Assembly (NCBI GenBank): GCA_902702965.1
Contig: CACRXP010000614.1
Span: forward strand, 332,594 to 396,593
Direction: 5' to 3'
DNA length: 64,000 bases
Origin: Spirometra erinaceieuropaei
Taxonomy: Eukaryota; Platyhelminthes; Cestoda; Diphyllobothriidea; Diphyllobothriidae
Shown here piece by piece: positions 45,281-55,749 of the stretch; positions within the stretch are counted from its first letter, which is position 1; every line of letters begins with the position of its first letter. The translations under genes were made by a program, and so were the position numbers. A model generated the notes under the pieces. That model worked only from the letters and a program-made list of their open reading frames with translations, was not told the origin of the DNA and made no database searches.

Positions 45281-45475
45281 AGGAGGGGGAGTATTGTAGT
45301 GACATTTAAGTCCGTTTTGTTTTTATCAGTTGCAATACGCTTTGGCACAACTTTGAATAATACAAAGAACACGCACGCTCACCTTTACCTGCTGACGACT
45401 TTGTTCTTATTTACTAGTTTGTAATTGTTGGGATACTGCTATTTTCGTTTCTCGGATAGCCTACTTACCGTGCCC
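45281..45475 (+). other. polypurine tract and partial LTR
   Basis: A purine run at 45281-45291 and TGTAGTGACATTTAAG from 45295 mark a Gypsy 3' LTR. The region ends near 45475 without a clear CA end. Similar 40-bp sequences lie on both sides of the Gypsy piece (44946-44985 and 45494-45541). Confidence 0.55.
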
Positions 45476-45493
45476 AACTAATGTCTTTATCAC

Positions 45494-45757
45494 TTGCAAA
45501 GTCATCGATCTTTCCAATGAGGTACATTTGAATTTATAGGGGCATTTAAAAAATTCGAAAAAAATCATGATACTTAAGCAGTCATTTTCACGGACTGTTG
45601 CTTCTGCAGGCGGCAGGAAGGTAGTTCGTTCAAAAGCCGACATCCCGATATAACTCAAATGAGTTGGGATTATACAGCACGATAATTAATGTGGCAACCC
45701 TAGTTAAGTAATATTTTCGAATCGGCCAACATTTCGCGAGTTGGCAAATTTACCGCA
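45494..45757. mobile_element. MITE remnant, right part
   Basis: The blocks GTTCGTTCAAAAGCCGACAT, GGATTATACAGCACGATAAT and CGGCCAACATTTCGCGAGTT near the end correspond to the right arm of the foldback MITE family (compare 33140-33301 and 30610-30756). Confidence 0.55.
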
Positions 45758-46063
45758 TATACATCCACGTTGGTAGTGGGGCACTCACCGATTGCACTAT
45801 GTTACATACTTGTCTCACTGTGCCTTTGAAATCTCTCTCTTTCTCAATTGATCCACTGAGTTTCGGAACGTCATCGGTGAAATCCCCTTGACCACTTTAT
45901 ATAGCCAATCGAAACCGACAGGAGAACTAGCCCATGGCTCAACGAATAAGAATTTGGACATCTAGCCGGCCGTTTCTGGGATCTAGCCGTAGAATTTGTA
46001 CGCCTCTGGGTTGTGTGTGGCTTGCTGACAGCGGCTAATCAGTCAGAAATGAACAATCCGGCC

Positions 46064-46108
46064 TCCCTTGACTTGGTCGATAATGCTACTCTGCCTATGT
46101 ATAAATAT
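46064..46108 (-). repeat. short hairpin-bearing element, partial copy 3
   Basis: CCTTGACTTGGTCGATAATG and CTCTGCCTATGTATA resemble one arm and flank of the elements at 2402 and 26588. The second arm is missing. A TA-rich simple repeat follows (46104-46122). Confidence 0.45.
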
Positions 46109-46205
46109 ATATATATATATGACACTGTTCGTAAAATGGAACAGATGGTGTGTTTATTGGAGAAACCTATTTTGAAGTAAAATGGTACATCAAAATAATT
46201 GTTGG

Positions 46206-49200
46206 TCAATTATGTGCAACAACATTCTGTTGGATCCAGCCGAGCACGGGTGGAGTCAGGGCAAAAACTGTGAATTCTCCAGAGCAATTTTTGCCGGTGT
46301 AAGAGGCTACGCCGTAGACAACCCACTTGCCATCTTCTGTTAAACAGTGCAGTCCTCCTCCGCTGTCGCCCGTACAGGCAGTCTGAATGTTAAGAATAGC
46401 AAATCATTAGTCTTGTTATATTGGATTGTCCTGTGCGTTCATGTGATTTTCAGGCATTCGGAATTCTATAATTTTTAATTTTCGGCGTGTTTTCATGTAA
46501 AATGTACTTTTGTTTCTCTAACCAGGCGATTGTAGAATCTGTTTATTAATATATAGTTCGAATTAAGTTTTTCTAATTGCGGCCCAGAGGAAATGAAATG
46601 GCAGTTAAGCAAATATAAAAACTCCCGACGTCTTCGCTTATTCGAGTTCATTAGACTCGTTCATTCTATTTATATCATTCACAATTCTTTAATGCTATTA
46701 TTTTTTCTATGCTTTCACATTATATGCCCTTTTGTTTCTCTAACCAGGCGATTGTAGAATCTGTTTATTAAGATATAGTTTGAATTAATTTTTTCCATTT
46801 GTAGCCCAGAGGAAATGAAATGTCGCGTTGGCATATAAAACAATCTTCTGACATCTTCCCTCAGTGGCGGCACTGGAGGCCGTCAAAAACAGTCTGACTG
46901 TTTACGAGGAACGTTCTATTGTTTAAGGAACAGCTCAAGGATGGTTTGTCCTTTCCAAAGAAGACGATTTTGATACGACGAACTTTCCGCTCTCCGAACA
47001 GGTATCACTCTTTATTGAGGATTGTCTACGTGTTTTATTCCATACAGATCTGCATCAGACAACTCGCGAACCAGCCAGAGAAATGGAATGTGAAAAAACT
47101 GCAAAAAATAACTCGACGACTCTCGCTCCTAGGGACAGCCTAAATGACCAAAAAAGCAAATTACTAGGTTTGATCTACTTTATCTTTGTACCTTCTAAAA
47201 GGAAATCTTACCCCATATTTGCCGTCAATGCAAACATGCTTTCTGCTGTCAGGCAAAGGATGTCTTTTCTGACAGTCAGACATCTTTGCTATTGGCCCTC
47301 GTACTTCCATTAGCACTTCCGGCTGATTAGGATCCGGTGGTTTTGGGGGATTTGGAATTAGTCCCCATCCGGCAAAGTAGCAGAATTTTCCAGCCTCGAA
47401 TTTCAATCCGGATTTCGCAAGACATGCGAATTCCGCCACCTTTGCTATGACGATAAAAAAAGTTGAATTGCCAGTTTTCATTCCATATGCAGGAGGTCTT
47501 TTAGATAAGAAAAGTTCTATAGTATGAAAAGCTCAAGATGGCTCACACGTTAAATGACACTTCAGCAATAAGGAGATGTGGTAGTTAGAACAATAATTTT
47601 ATACTCCTGCCTTCCGATGTAGGCAGCATGTGAACTTCTATGTAGCATAATTAACAACTCCCACAGTCGTCCAAAGATGGTTGTAAAATCATTTCTCCAA
47701 GTTATTGTGATTTATATACTTACAGTCATGACGATCATGTTAAAGTGTAATTTACTATAAATGCAACCGTCAACACGAACACAACTTTTTTTATAGCTTC
47801 CTGCATTACTTGTATATGGCAGATTGAACCATTTGTTTTGGAGAAACCCTTAATGCACAGCTGTTAATTTCATAAAGTAGCCCTGTTGAAGGAGAGCATA
47901 CACTTTGCTTAAATCAAATTAGTCTGCATTAAATAACACTGACTCTTTTGCAACAAAACTCAAACCATATGTCTGAACATACATCGTTTGACCTTGTGGT
48001 TCAGCTTCAGTAAAGCAAAGTCAAAGCCTTTCCTAATTTCTTCAATTTCGTATTGCGGATGCATGATGATGTGCTTTACTCGAAGGTTGAATGCTGGACG
48101 TCCACGCCGTGTGCGATTGTGGTCTCCTATGCGAACGACCATTTCATCCTCGACGAACTCATCGAACGAAAAGGGTCGACCAAGTGGAATTTCTTTACAT
48201 CGAAGAGCTCCAGTGATACAGTGAGCGGCCGTCAATACCCATGTTGGCGAAATGAGCGTCCCTCCGCAAAATGGATAGGGCCCAATCGTTGAAGCGTACA
48301 CACCAACCTATTGAAAATAAAAAAACGAAATTAGCTTTAGTAATCATCTTTAGATTTTTAAATCGTCAGTTGATAGCACATTCCATATATATTGAATAGA
48401 TAAAGACGGTTTCCAATGACGGGGGTCAGTGTAGACTGCCAACTGATTTCCATAAATATAATTATTACGACAACGGGCAGATATTGTGGTTTTGCCATGT
48501 GCCAATATGAATCATGTTGATTTCTGCGCAGGAAGATCTATGCTTGTTATCTAACTTTGGATAATTAACAAAGAGTTGTGCACACACTAGACAACATACA
48601 AGTGCAACCTGTCACATCTGTCGACTTACTTGCCACGGCCAACTATTTTTTACAGCTTCTTTCTTTCCACGTGGATGATCTGTCGACGGCTTTGGTACTT
48701 CAGGGCGATTTCCGCAATTCTCGGGCAGTCCGTTGATCAGACGTTCTTCTTTAGCTAACGTGAGATGATATTTATGTATGAACATTCAGTGAAGGGAAGT
48801 CATTATGACACAGTAAAAATTGCATAATAATGGACTGATGTAAATTTCAAAAAATGTCGACAACGTTGTGGAGCAGGAGCCCACTTAACTGGCCACAGAC
48901 TGTGGATCACGTCATAGGACCTTTTATCTTGGCATTCATTCACAGGCCATTGCAGGCATTCATTACCAAGGACAATCACTTTCCATGACTTCGAATTTCC
49001 ACTCAAAACCCCTTTATTTACTTTGAAAATGACTTTCATTATTACCGCGCTCATTCCCACTGTCGTACAAAGGCGTACGATGAGTCTTTCAGGAGAAATA
49101 CAAATAATTTCTCTGCTTTCCTGCATTTCCTCAGCTTACTGTCCTGTCTGCTGCCCCATCCGTAAAACTACCCCTATCGCCAATCACGTATGACACGATC

Positions 49201-49392
49201 CGACTGTAAAGTGGGATCCTTCTCCATACCGTCGCCGAAATATCGTCTCTAAGAAACTCGACTTGTAAAGATGATAACTTTGGCATTACTACTTGAAGCG
49301 TCTATTTGTTTTCTTCAATTATATAAGTTAATACCTGTTGTGCTGTTAATCAAAGTGAAGCACGCTGCGTAGATGTACACCGCAAGCCACAT
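46206..49392 (-). CDS. trypsin-fold (S1) serine protease, secreted, five exons
   Basis: The model has exons 49392-49335, 48754-48630, 48307-47983, 47444-47212 and 46382-46206, GT-AG introns in phases 1,0,1,0, 918 nt in total and 305 aa. The start MWLAVYIYAACFTLINSTTA is a signal peptide. Then come a Cys-containing propeptide, NSWPWQVGVYAS (residue 56), CGGTLISPTWVLTAAHC (His90), GFDFALLKL (Asp157), CYFAGWG, and CTGDSGGG (Ser254), all in family S1 order. Deviations from trypsin: no R-IVGG activation site (DHPRGKKEAV instead), position 189 is Thr instead of Asp, the 215-216 pair reads YT, and GGG replaces GGP. These suggest a non-tryptic, perhaps elastase-like, specificity or weak activity. The last intron holds duplicated repeats. 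Confidence 0.93.
46507..46845. repeat. direct repeats of about 115 bp in the last protease intron
   Basis: Two copies start at 46507 and 46729 with CTTTTGTTTCTCTAACCAGG, share TGTAGAATCTGTTTATTA and GCCCAGAGGAAATGAAATG, and differ by scattered changes. Period 222 bp, with unrelated sequence between. Confidence 0.75.
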
Positions 49393-50280
49393 CTCACAGT
49401 GTTCTGATGGCCCTCAAATTCTGTTAAATTCGGGGTAGTTCCTCTGCTTAAATACCATTAGTACCAGGTGTTCACATACTATCGTAGCGAACCAATGGCA
49501 AATAACGAAAACACGATCTGCTTACCATGAATAAAAGAAAAGGATAATTCCCACGAAAGTTTCCTACGTTACTTGATGTAATCTCATGCCACTGTTACAA
49601 AATAGATGGCCTGGAAATGCCTTCAGCGGAAAAAAAGGATTTACACTCGGCAATTGTGGTAAATTTACCGCGACACAACTTCCTCAAAACCGGAGCTTGT
49701 TTTCGAAGAAGTGATTGGATCTAACAGAAATTTAAAAATTACCAAATGACTTGAGGTGCGCGGGTAAAATTAGGAGTAGAGCGCACCATCAGAAACACCT
49801 GGAAAGCGAGACTAATAATATATCATATAAAAAAACTAGAATCGCTGGAGTTTTCAGTAACTTGGGACAAAACGGAATGCGTGCTGGAAAATTCTGGTAT
49901 CCGAAGGAGCAAAGTAGCGTGCGTGATTTGATAGGGATGACTATATTAATTTTGGCAGACATTCTCCATATGAAAGATGTAATGGGTCAAAAAATTAAGG
50001 GTTCCCAAATCAAAAGTGAGGAAAGACAGTTAGGTAGACGAAGTTTAGAGAAGCCACGTAATATTCACGTCCCCCAGTAAACAGTATCGGCCAACGTTCT
50101 CATTAGTCAAGTGTCAATCAGCATTATTTGACGTAACTCATGAAATTTGATGACGAAGATTGAGAAGAGTAATTGTGGACAGGTACACTGATGCAAATTT
50201 TACTTAATCACCTAGCCTGCTCCATAAAGTGCACTTTTTACATACGCAATATGCTTATGAAAAATTTTATTGATCATAAC
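49393..50280. other. upstream side of the protease gene; no other gene supported
   Basis: This is the presumed promoter region of the protease (minus strand). The plus frame at 49751-50080 is highly charged with no motif. A GTTCTCATTAGTCAAGTG block at 50096 and an ACTCATGAAATTTGA block at 50136 may be MITE traces. Confidence 0.4.
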
Positions 50281-50839
50281 AAACTGGAGGCAACTATCAG
50301 GCGTCTGGTAATGAAACCGAAAGACCTGCTGCCACGGCAAGAAACGTCTGGAGTCGTTTATCGGATCTAGTGCAGTTGCGCAGAAAGCAACTACGTCGGA
50401 GAAACCGGGGGACAGCTCCGAATACGAATTGTCGAACACGATGCAGCGGTGCGGAGAAATGACGCCAGCTCTCAAGTTGTGACCCATTCGACGAGATCCG
50501 GCCACATTCAAATTTGACAAGGCCGAAATTCTCGCATGAGGTGGCAACCGCGTGAGCCGGGAGCTACTTAAATCATGGTTTACTAGCCCCCAGTCCATTA
50601 ACAAGTGCGATGAACTTCCCCTTCCATACTCGGTGCTGAGACTTTGCCTAGGCGAAGTAATTAATCACGCGGGGAACGCACAAGTGAACACGTTTCTTAA
50701 CACCGGGGTCGGTACGTCAGATGATCAAGCAATCATCACACCAACATCCAACGCACGTGATAAAATTACGGCCATTAGCGACGCGAATGTCGGGCATCAA
50801 AAACTGCCAGAGTTCATCAAAAATCTCACGATTATGTAA
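50281..50839 (+). mobile_element. Penelope-like element 3' fragment with GIY-YIG
   Basis: LEATIRRLVMKPKDLLPRQE and SGVVYRI precede an in-frame stop at 50368. CSCAESNYVGETGGQLRIRI then VEHDAAVRRNDASSQV give the YIG half. In another frame follow LLKSWFTSPQSINKCDELPL (50570-50629) and QAIITPTSNARDKITAI. The VVYRI..C..YVGETG..LRIRIVEH pattern matches VVYNI..C..YVGETSKGLGTRLHEH at 54.3 kb. No RT upstream. Confidence 0.78.
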
Positions 50840-51168
50840 ATGCTGATTCATAGGTTAGGATCTTATGATCTACTAAGTTTAGAAAACCACCTACGTGGAC
50901 CTGAGCAGTCTTTTGTCAGACAGCGAATATTGGGTTAATCTGCATGTGGGTTCACATCCTATGCACAGAAAGGAAAGTGCGGTCCAAACGACAAAATGCC
51001 ATGGCCGAATCACTTCAGAAAGTATGTAAAAAAAGATCAACTTATTTGAGCAAACCAATGCACAGGCATCGTCCTTCATTAGGTGACTCAGTTTGGAGCG
51101 TTGGCAAAGTCGTTTTTGGCAGTCGGTTATGAACGCTGAATCTAAAATGCGACACCGTGGACTACATA

Positions 51169-51645
51169 CAGTAGGTGAGCTAAATCATAAACCGTCAACC
51201 AAAACTGCGGAATGTTTTTTCGCTTTGAAAAGATTAATTAAGAAGAGTTGTAAAACTAGTCATTGGGCAGCGTGCTTCTATAATAATCCAGTTACCTCAG
51301 GGTGCCGGCTATTAAATGAACTTCTTTTCCGCTGAGTGCAAAAACTGTACTCCGTAAAAATGACTACTTATGTACTATGCAGTTGTCTTATTGATTTTCG
51401 ACGCCCTTAAAGACCCAAATATATTTCATGAAAAACATGGATAAAAATATTCATTCTTCTACTCATTCGGTGGAAGATTACATCTTCTCCCAATTTTATA
51501 CTTGAAAAAAATGCATACTTCGGGGTTGAAAACCTTTTTAACTATGTGATTCCTTTTCACCGTTAAATGCCCGTTCATAAAACGTCATGTCTGTGCATAT
51601 ACCAATGTTGCTTAAAGATTTAACGATATGGATCAAATCCATTTG
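51169..51645. mobile_element. MITE, left part
   Basis: It starts CAGTAGGTGAGCTAAATCAT after TA (51167-51168) and holds GATTTTCGACGCCCTTAAAG, AAAAACATGGATAAAAATATTC and TTCATAAAACGTCATGTCTG in the order of 32379-32760. Homology ends near 51645, so it is truncated. No coding function. Confidence 0.65.
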
Positions 51646-52060
51646 AGAGGAGAGTACCTTACTCTCTGCGTTTTTACTAAAGGAAGCTTCTCGCATTTGA
51701 AAACTGATGTTTTGTTTGGGCTGAGTAAGTTACTTTTGAGAGATTTACTAAAAAGCGTTTGTCACGTTAACTTTGGGAAGCGGTTTGTTAACACACAGAT
51801 TTGTTTAAGGAATCTGAACGTTTTTCTGCTTTTATGGAAGTTGGAGTAGCAAATGTATGCAATCTGACGCCTTAAACTGCAGTATTACCGCTCACTGGCA
51901 GTTGCTCGTTTGAATGCTTTAAAATGGTTTTTGTCATTTGCTTAGAAATGACAACCATCGAATAGTCATTTTCCGTACTGAACTTATGAAGTATTACTTT
52001 GTGCACAGACGCCAGACTATCTTGCCTTTCCTTACCTTTTCCTCATTCTTGAACAATTAT

Positions 52061-52061
<1 letters not shown>

Positions 52062-52099
<38 letters not shown>
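52062..52099. repeat. AT dinucleotide microsatellite
   Basis: A pure TA run of about 18 units. The surrounding 51650-53227 contains no gene that I can support. Confidence 0.95.
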
Positions 52100-52102
<3 letters not shown>

Positions 52103-53227
52103 TCAGCGATATTAGTAGGCTTATCAGAGACCTAAGTTTTGTCCACTATAGACGATAAGTGCAAATTAATTTGACGATGGAGCTCTTTGAGTCGTATATT
52201 TTCTCCCTTCCCATCCCCTTTTTTTCTCAAATATTATGCACGCAGGAGTTTAAACTCCAAAGGAAGAATGGATACTTGGGCTCAGTTTTGTTTATCCAGG
52301 TAGAGATATGCCGTTGATGTCGGTCCTAAGCAATAACGTGAACAGTCAGCGTGTGCAGGTGTGTTTAATTGCTCATTAAGTGGTGTGCGGGCGTTCCACC
52401 TTTCAGATTCTAGGGGAGTATTTGTAGTTTTCCACGAGATGCTTCTTATCAAGCTAGGGAGACAAATGTAAAAAAAGTAGAGTATTTTTAATTCTGATTC
52501 CTCTAGCAGAAAATTTTTGAGACTCGCTAGTGAGCTTAAATGCGTTTTTGTCCGTGATATTGATCATGGGCCTGGAAATTTACGACAAAAATTAACAAGG
52601 AAAAACATTGAACGAGGGCGTTGCTATGAAAAAAACTGAAGCTGTCTGGCGCTTAAGTCTGTCCCACGGGAGAATAGACGTTGTTATGCTTTCCAAAGAA
52701 GAGAGTTAGGAAGCAACTATACCAGCTTGCGTATTTTAGAAACGAAGAAAAGGCATTATAGTTTCCACTATATGCACAAAGAAAACAAGTGCATAAACAG
52801 CTGTGAAGGCAATGCCGTGGGTTTCTGCCTGAATCGTTTGACCCCAAAGAAATTCGCATCTGGAAATCAATGCTCTGCTAGTGTCATTGAATGACTTCTA
52901 CCTTTATTCTGCTTTACATTTCTGCGCCTATTTCCCTTAGATATAGTGGTCTTTTTTTACATTCCTTGTTTGCTTAAACTACAATTATGAGGTCATCTCA
53001 ATAGTACGCTATTGCCCTTTTGCAGGGAATTAAATCGTCGATTTAACTAACGCTTGTCCATCATGCGAACCGCTGCACCAGAACGTTGTTGGATGATGAC
53101 GCCGATTCGCAGCCGATTGCTACACCGGGTTTATTCTGCTTTCGAACGGATAGAAAAAAAATTATCTTTTGGCAGAGGCGGAGACGTCTCTATTGTTCAT
53201 ATTGACGTAACTATGACAAACTCGGTG

Positions 53228-53311
53228 TATCGGTGGGATTCGATCCCTCGCAGTAAGGAAAAGGCTTTAGTACAGCCAACGCTTTAATCACGTGAGCTAT
53301 GAGGCTCCGAC
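53228..53311 (-). repeat. tRNA-derived sequence
   Basis: The minus strand reads GTCGGAGCCTCATAGCTCAC, then GTGATTAAAGC (A-box-like), CTGTACTAAAG in the anticodon position, and GGGATCGAATCCC (B-box-like T arm). It resembles a Tyr-type tRNA (GTA) but the acceptor arm does not close. It is inverted relative to the related sequence at 55340-55430, and together they bracket the Penelope-like element. Confidence 0.6.
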
Positions 53312-53603
53312 GGACGACGCGATTTTAATCACATGTTGGGTCAAGTTACCCGCCCAACTTACTGCATCGTCTGGAATCCACCAAATCTGATACGGTACGT
53401 TGACTGCCCAAGCAGGATTTTTTTTAATTAATTCACCTATAATCCATCAGATAACTACTAGGCTAACGTAATTCATAGATGATTTAAATTATACGAATAT
53501 TTATATCAATATGCGTAAAGATTCGAGGTCCAGACATTGCATCACGTTCATTATCTCCCGAAGAAAAAGAAGAAGAAGAGAGGGCGAATTCATGGACCAT
53601 ATT

Positions 53604-53658
53604 GTACTCGAACTGACGTTTCCGAAACTTCCTCGGTTCCATCATCAGAGTGACGTAC
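53604..53658 (-). ncRNA. hammerhead ribozyme, minimal stem III type
   Basis: On the minus strand the outer stem I is GUAC (53658-53655) with GUAC (53607-53604), and the inner stem I is ACU (53651-53649) with AGU (53614-53612). CUGAUGA is at 53648-53642. Stem II is GGAAC (53640-53636) with GUUUC (53628-53624) around CGAGGAA, inside a U-G closing pair. GAAA is at 53622-53619, then CG-U with cytosine 53615 as the cleavage nucleotide. Stem III is the palindrome ACGU, without a loop, so cleavage would require a dimer or an extended stem. Such HHRs are known from Penelope-like elements. It sits where their terminal copy is expected. Confidence 0.88.
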
Positions 53659-54196
53659 TTGTTGCTTCTGCCGGCTTGAGTTGTTCAGTCTTGCAGCTTG
53701 CCTCGTATTATAGCCGTGCTGGACGCACGAACTTTGACCTGCCTGTTTGCCGCTGACTGGCTTAGACCTCCCCGGAGCTGACCGCTGACAGGTCTGCGTG
53801 ACCTTTGTTCCCTTTGGGATCGGCGTAATTGGGGTCAAATCAACGTGCCGCTTGGCCTCTCCCACGTCAGCTGGTGGACAGAGCGGTCGTTGATTTTCAT
53901 GTAAGCAGCATTCAGCTTCGCGGGTGCATCGGTGAGACAGTGTTCGGCTTTGGCCACATGACCTCCTGCCCCAAGTCCGCTCTTCTCCGTGAGCGTTGAC
54001 TCTCTGTCCCCCGTGCTCGCTTGCCGTACTGGTCCTGTCCGGACTGATCCGAGCCTTGTACGCAGCGCCTGGTAGGCGGGATGTAGATCTATAGCTCGGT
54101 TGATTGTGCTAGTCGAGGACCAACTTTCGAACACCATTCTGGCCATCTCATTGGATCGACCAATTACCCTCGCTTTCTTAAAGCCAAAATCGTGAT

Positions 54197-54415
54197 TTAA
54201 TTGCCATAGCCGAAAGACAGCTTGGCCTCGCGGTTTATTGCAAGTTTGTGTTCGTGCAATCTTGTACCGAGGCCTTTGCTAGTTTCACCAACATACCTCG
54301 CAATGCAATTTAGGCATGGTATGTTGTAGACCACCGCCGACTGTTCTGTTGTTGGTAGAGGGTCTTTGGGCTTCATGATTTCCTGTCTGATGGTGCATTC
54401 TGGTTCATGAGCCAC
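54197..54415 (-). CDS. GIY-YIG endonuclease domain of the Penelope-like element
   Basis: After a linker containing RQEIMKPKDPLPTTEQ, the frame reads SAVVYNIPCLNC, ARYVGETSKGLGTRLHEHKL and then AINREAK. These are the two defining strands (VVYNI for GIY, YVGET for YIG), the Arg (TRLHEH) and the helix. The catalytic Glu normally follows in the next block, which is out of frame here (after the stop at 54197). The nuclease makes the target-site nick. It joins the RT frame with one stop between. Confidence 0.87.
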   Translation of the reverse strand: MAHEPECTIRQEIMKPKDPLPTTEQSAVVYNIPCLNCIARYVGETSKGLGTRLHEHKLAINREAKLSFGYGN

Positions 54416-54431
54416 GCCAATCCCAAAGGTT

Positions 54432-55352
54432 TTAGGCTTCTGGCCGTCGCCCTGATATATTCTTCACATTGGGTATTGAGAGCCAAAACTTGGGCTTTTC
54501 TCCACTCGGCCGTTTAAAATGAGGCTTTTTGAGCCAACGGCGTATGAAGGACTTTGAGTAAACGTTGGCTTTAAAAAGGGCATGTGAGTAATTCACCTCT
54601 TCCTTCCTCCAACTTTCATCACTACAGTGTGTTTGAACACATTGAAAGAGAGTTCTGACAGAACTGCGTTTATGACAAACAGGGTGGTTGCTTCGGAAGT
54701 GGACGATGCGCCTAGTATTTGTTGCCCTACGGTAAATCGTTGTACTTATCTTCCCGTCTGTCAGTCTCGTAATTTGTACGTCCAGGAAGGGCAACTGATT
54801 GTTGGCTTCCTCTTCCATATTAAACTGAATGTCGGGAAAGATTGATTTCAACAATGCCTCGAAAGCATCCGCCTCGATCCTCATGATTACGACGAACGTG
54901 TCGTCGACGCATCTGGCCCAGAACTTCGGGGGGTACGAGCTGACGACCAGCTGCTCGGGCCTCCTCAAAACTGCTTCGGCAATTAGTCCAGACAGAGGCG
55001 AGCCCATCGGTGTCTCCTTCTTTTGCTCGTAGACTTGGTCGTTGAATGTAAAGAAGTTCTTAAGACACAGTTCTAGGAGCTCGATTATGTGTGATCGTTT
55101 GAGCTGTTGGACGGTCTCATCATACTCTTCCTGGAGAAAGCTATCAAAAGTGTCGATAGCCAGCGCAGGTGGGATGGAGGTGAATAATGAGATCACGTCA
55201 AATGACACCATCACCTCATCTGCCTCCACTTCGAGATGTTTGATGTGCATTAAGAACTCTTCAGCCGACTTGACTGTCCACTCCGAATCCTTGGTTGGGC
55301 GGGCAACTTGACCCAAATGTGATAAGACTCGCGTCGTCCGTCGGGGCCTCAT
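54432..55352 (-). CDS. Penelope-like reverse transcriptase
   Basis: 306 residues without a stop. Palm motif A is MVSFDVISLFTSIP (residue 48), motif B is ETPMGSPLSGLIAEAVL (112), motif C is WARCVDDTFVVI (145, the catalytic Asp pair) and LPFLDVQITRL (185) closes the thumb transition. VSFDVxSLFTxIP, GSPLSG and LPFLD are typical of Penelope-like polymerases and distinguish them from the FADD/YADD elements elsewhere in the window. The RT N-terminus is missing or lies beyond 55352, where a tRNA-like sequence starts, so the protein is probably truncated. Copies nearby are only fragments. Confidence 0.9.
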   Translation of the reverse strand: MRPRRTTRVLSHLGQVARPTKDSEWTVKSAEEFLMHIKHLEVEADEVMVSFDVISLFTSIPPALAIDTFDSFLQEEYDETVQQLKRSHIIELLELCLKNFFTFNDQVYEQKKETPMGSPLSGLIAEAVLRRPEQLVVSSYPPKFWARCVDDTFVVIMRIEADAFEALLKSIFPDIQFNMEEEANNQLPFLDVQITRLTDGKISTTIYRRATNTRRIVHFRSNHPVCHKRSSVRTLFQCVQTHCSDESWRKEEVNYSHALFKANVYSKSFIRRWLKKPHFKRPSGEKPKFWLSIPNVKNISGRRPEA

Positions 55353-55430
55353 AGCTCCAGTGGTTAAGGCCTTTGCTGTACCAAAGGCTTCCCTCTGCTG
55401 CCTGGCTTCGAATCACACCGAGGCGCCGAC
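55340..55430 (+). repeat. tRNA-derived sequence, partner of 53228
   Basis: The plus strand reads GTCGGGGCCTCATAGCTCCA, then GTGGTTAAGGC (A box), GCCTTTGCTGTACCAAAGGC with a perfect stem around a GTA anticodon, CTTCGAATCACAC (B-box-like) and a 3' side GCGCCGAC that nearly pairs with GTCGGGGC. The T arm is degraded. A preceding block of about 15 nt (CGCGTCGTCC) is also shared with the copy at 53311 in inverted orientation. Confidence 0.65.
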
Positions 55431-55749
55431 ATTTTCACAGTTGGGTCAATAAGAATTATTCAAATCTGCCAAAACATATATGAGTTGCTATTTTGTTAGC
55501 CGAAATTGGGGTAGAATTTGTAAGTCCTTATTTTCTTACTCTGTTGATTTAATAGACGTTTCCACTGCTTCGCGCTAGGCCCGTTTTTGAGTACCTTTAA
55601 AGACATTATATTTGTTAGTACTTATACTCCCCATCTACTCCCAAATGAGTGTTTGTCCGTTTTTCGACTTTCTTTCATATAATCTGGCTTTTCTGTCTTG
55701 AGAACATCTTATCTATTTATGTAGTGAATTTAATCGCATGATTATGCCT

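Larger units (their letters stand above)
53604..55352 (-). mobile_element. Penelope-like retroelement (RT, GIY-YIG, hammerhead)
   Basis: The 5' to 3' order on the minus strand is RT (55352-54432), GIY-YIG nuclease (54415-54197), a coding remnant with STINRAIDLHPAYQALR (about 54115-54065), and a hammerhead ribozyme (53658-53604). This is the canonical Penelope-like order. The RT is open, but a stop after it, a frame change within the nuclease-to-tail region and the lack of the N-terminal part show decay. It is the best preserved of at least four Penelope-like copies in the window. Confidence 0.9.

Noticed and set aside
53228..53311. functional tRNA-Tyr gene
   Set aside because: Acceptor stem does not pair and the T arm is irregular; better described as tRNA-derived repeat.
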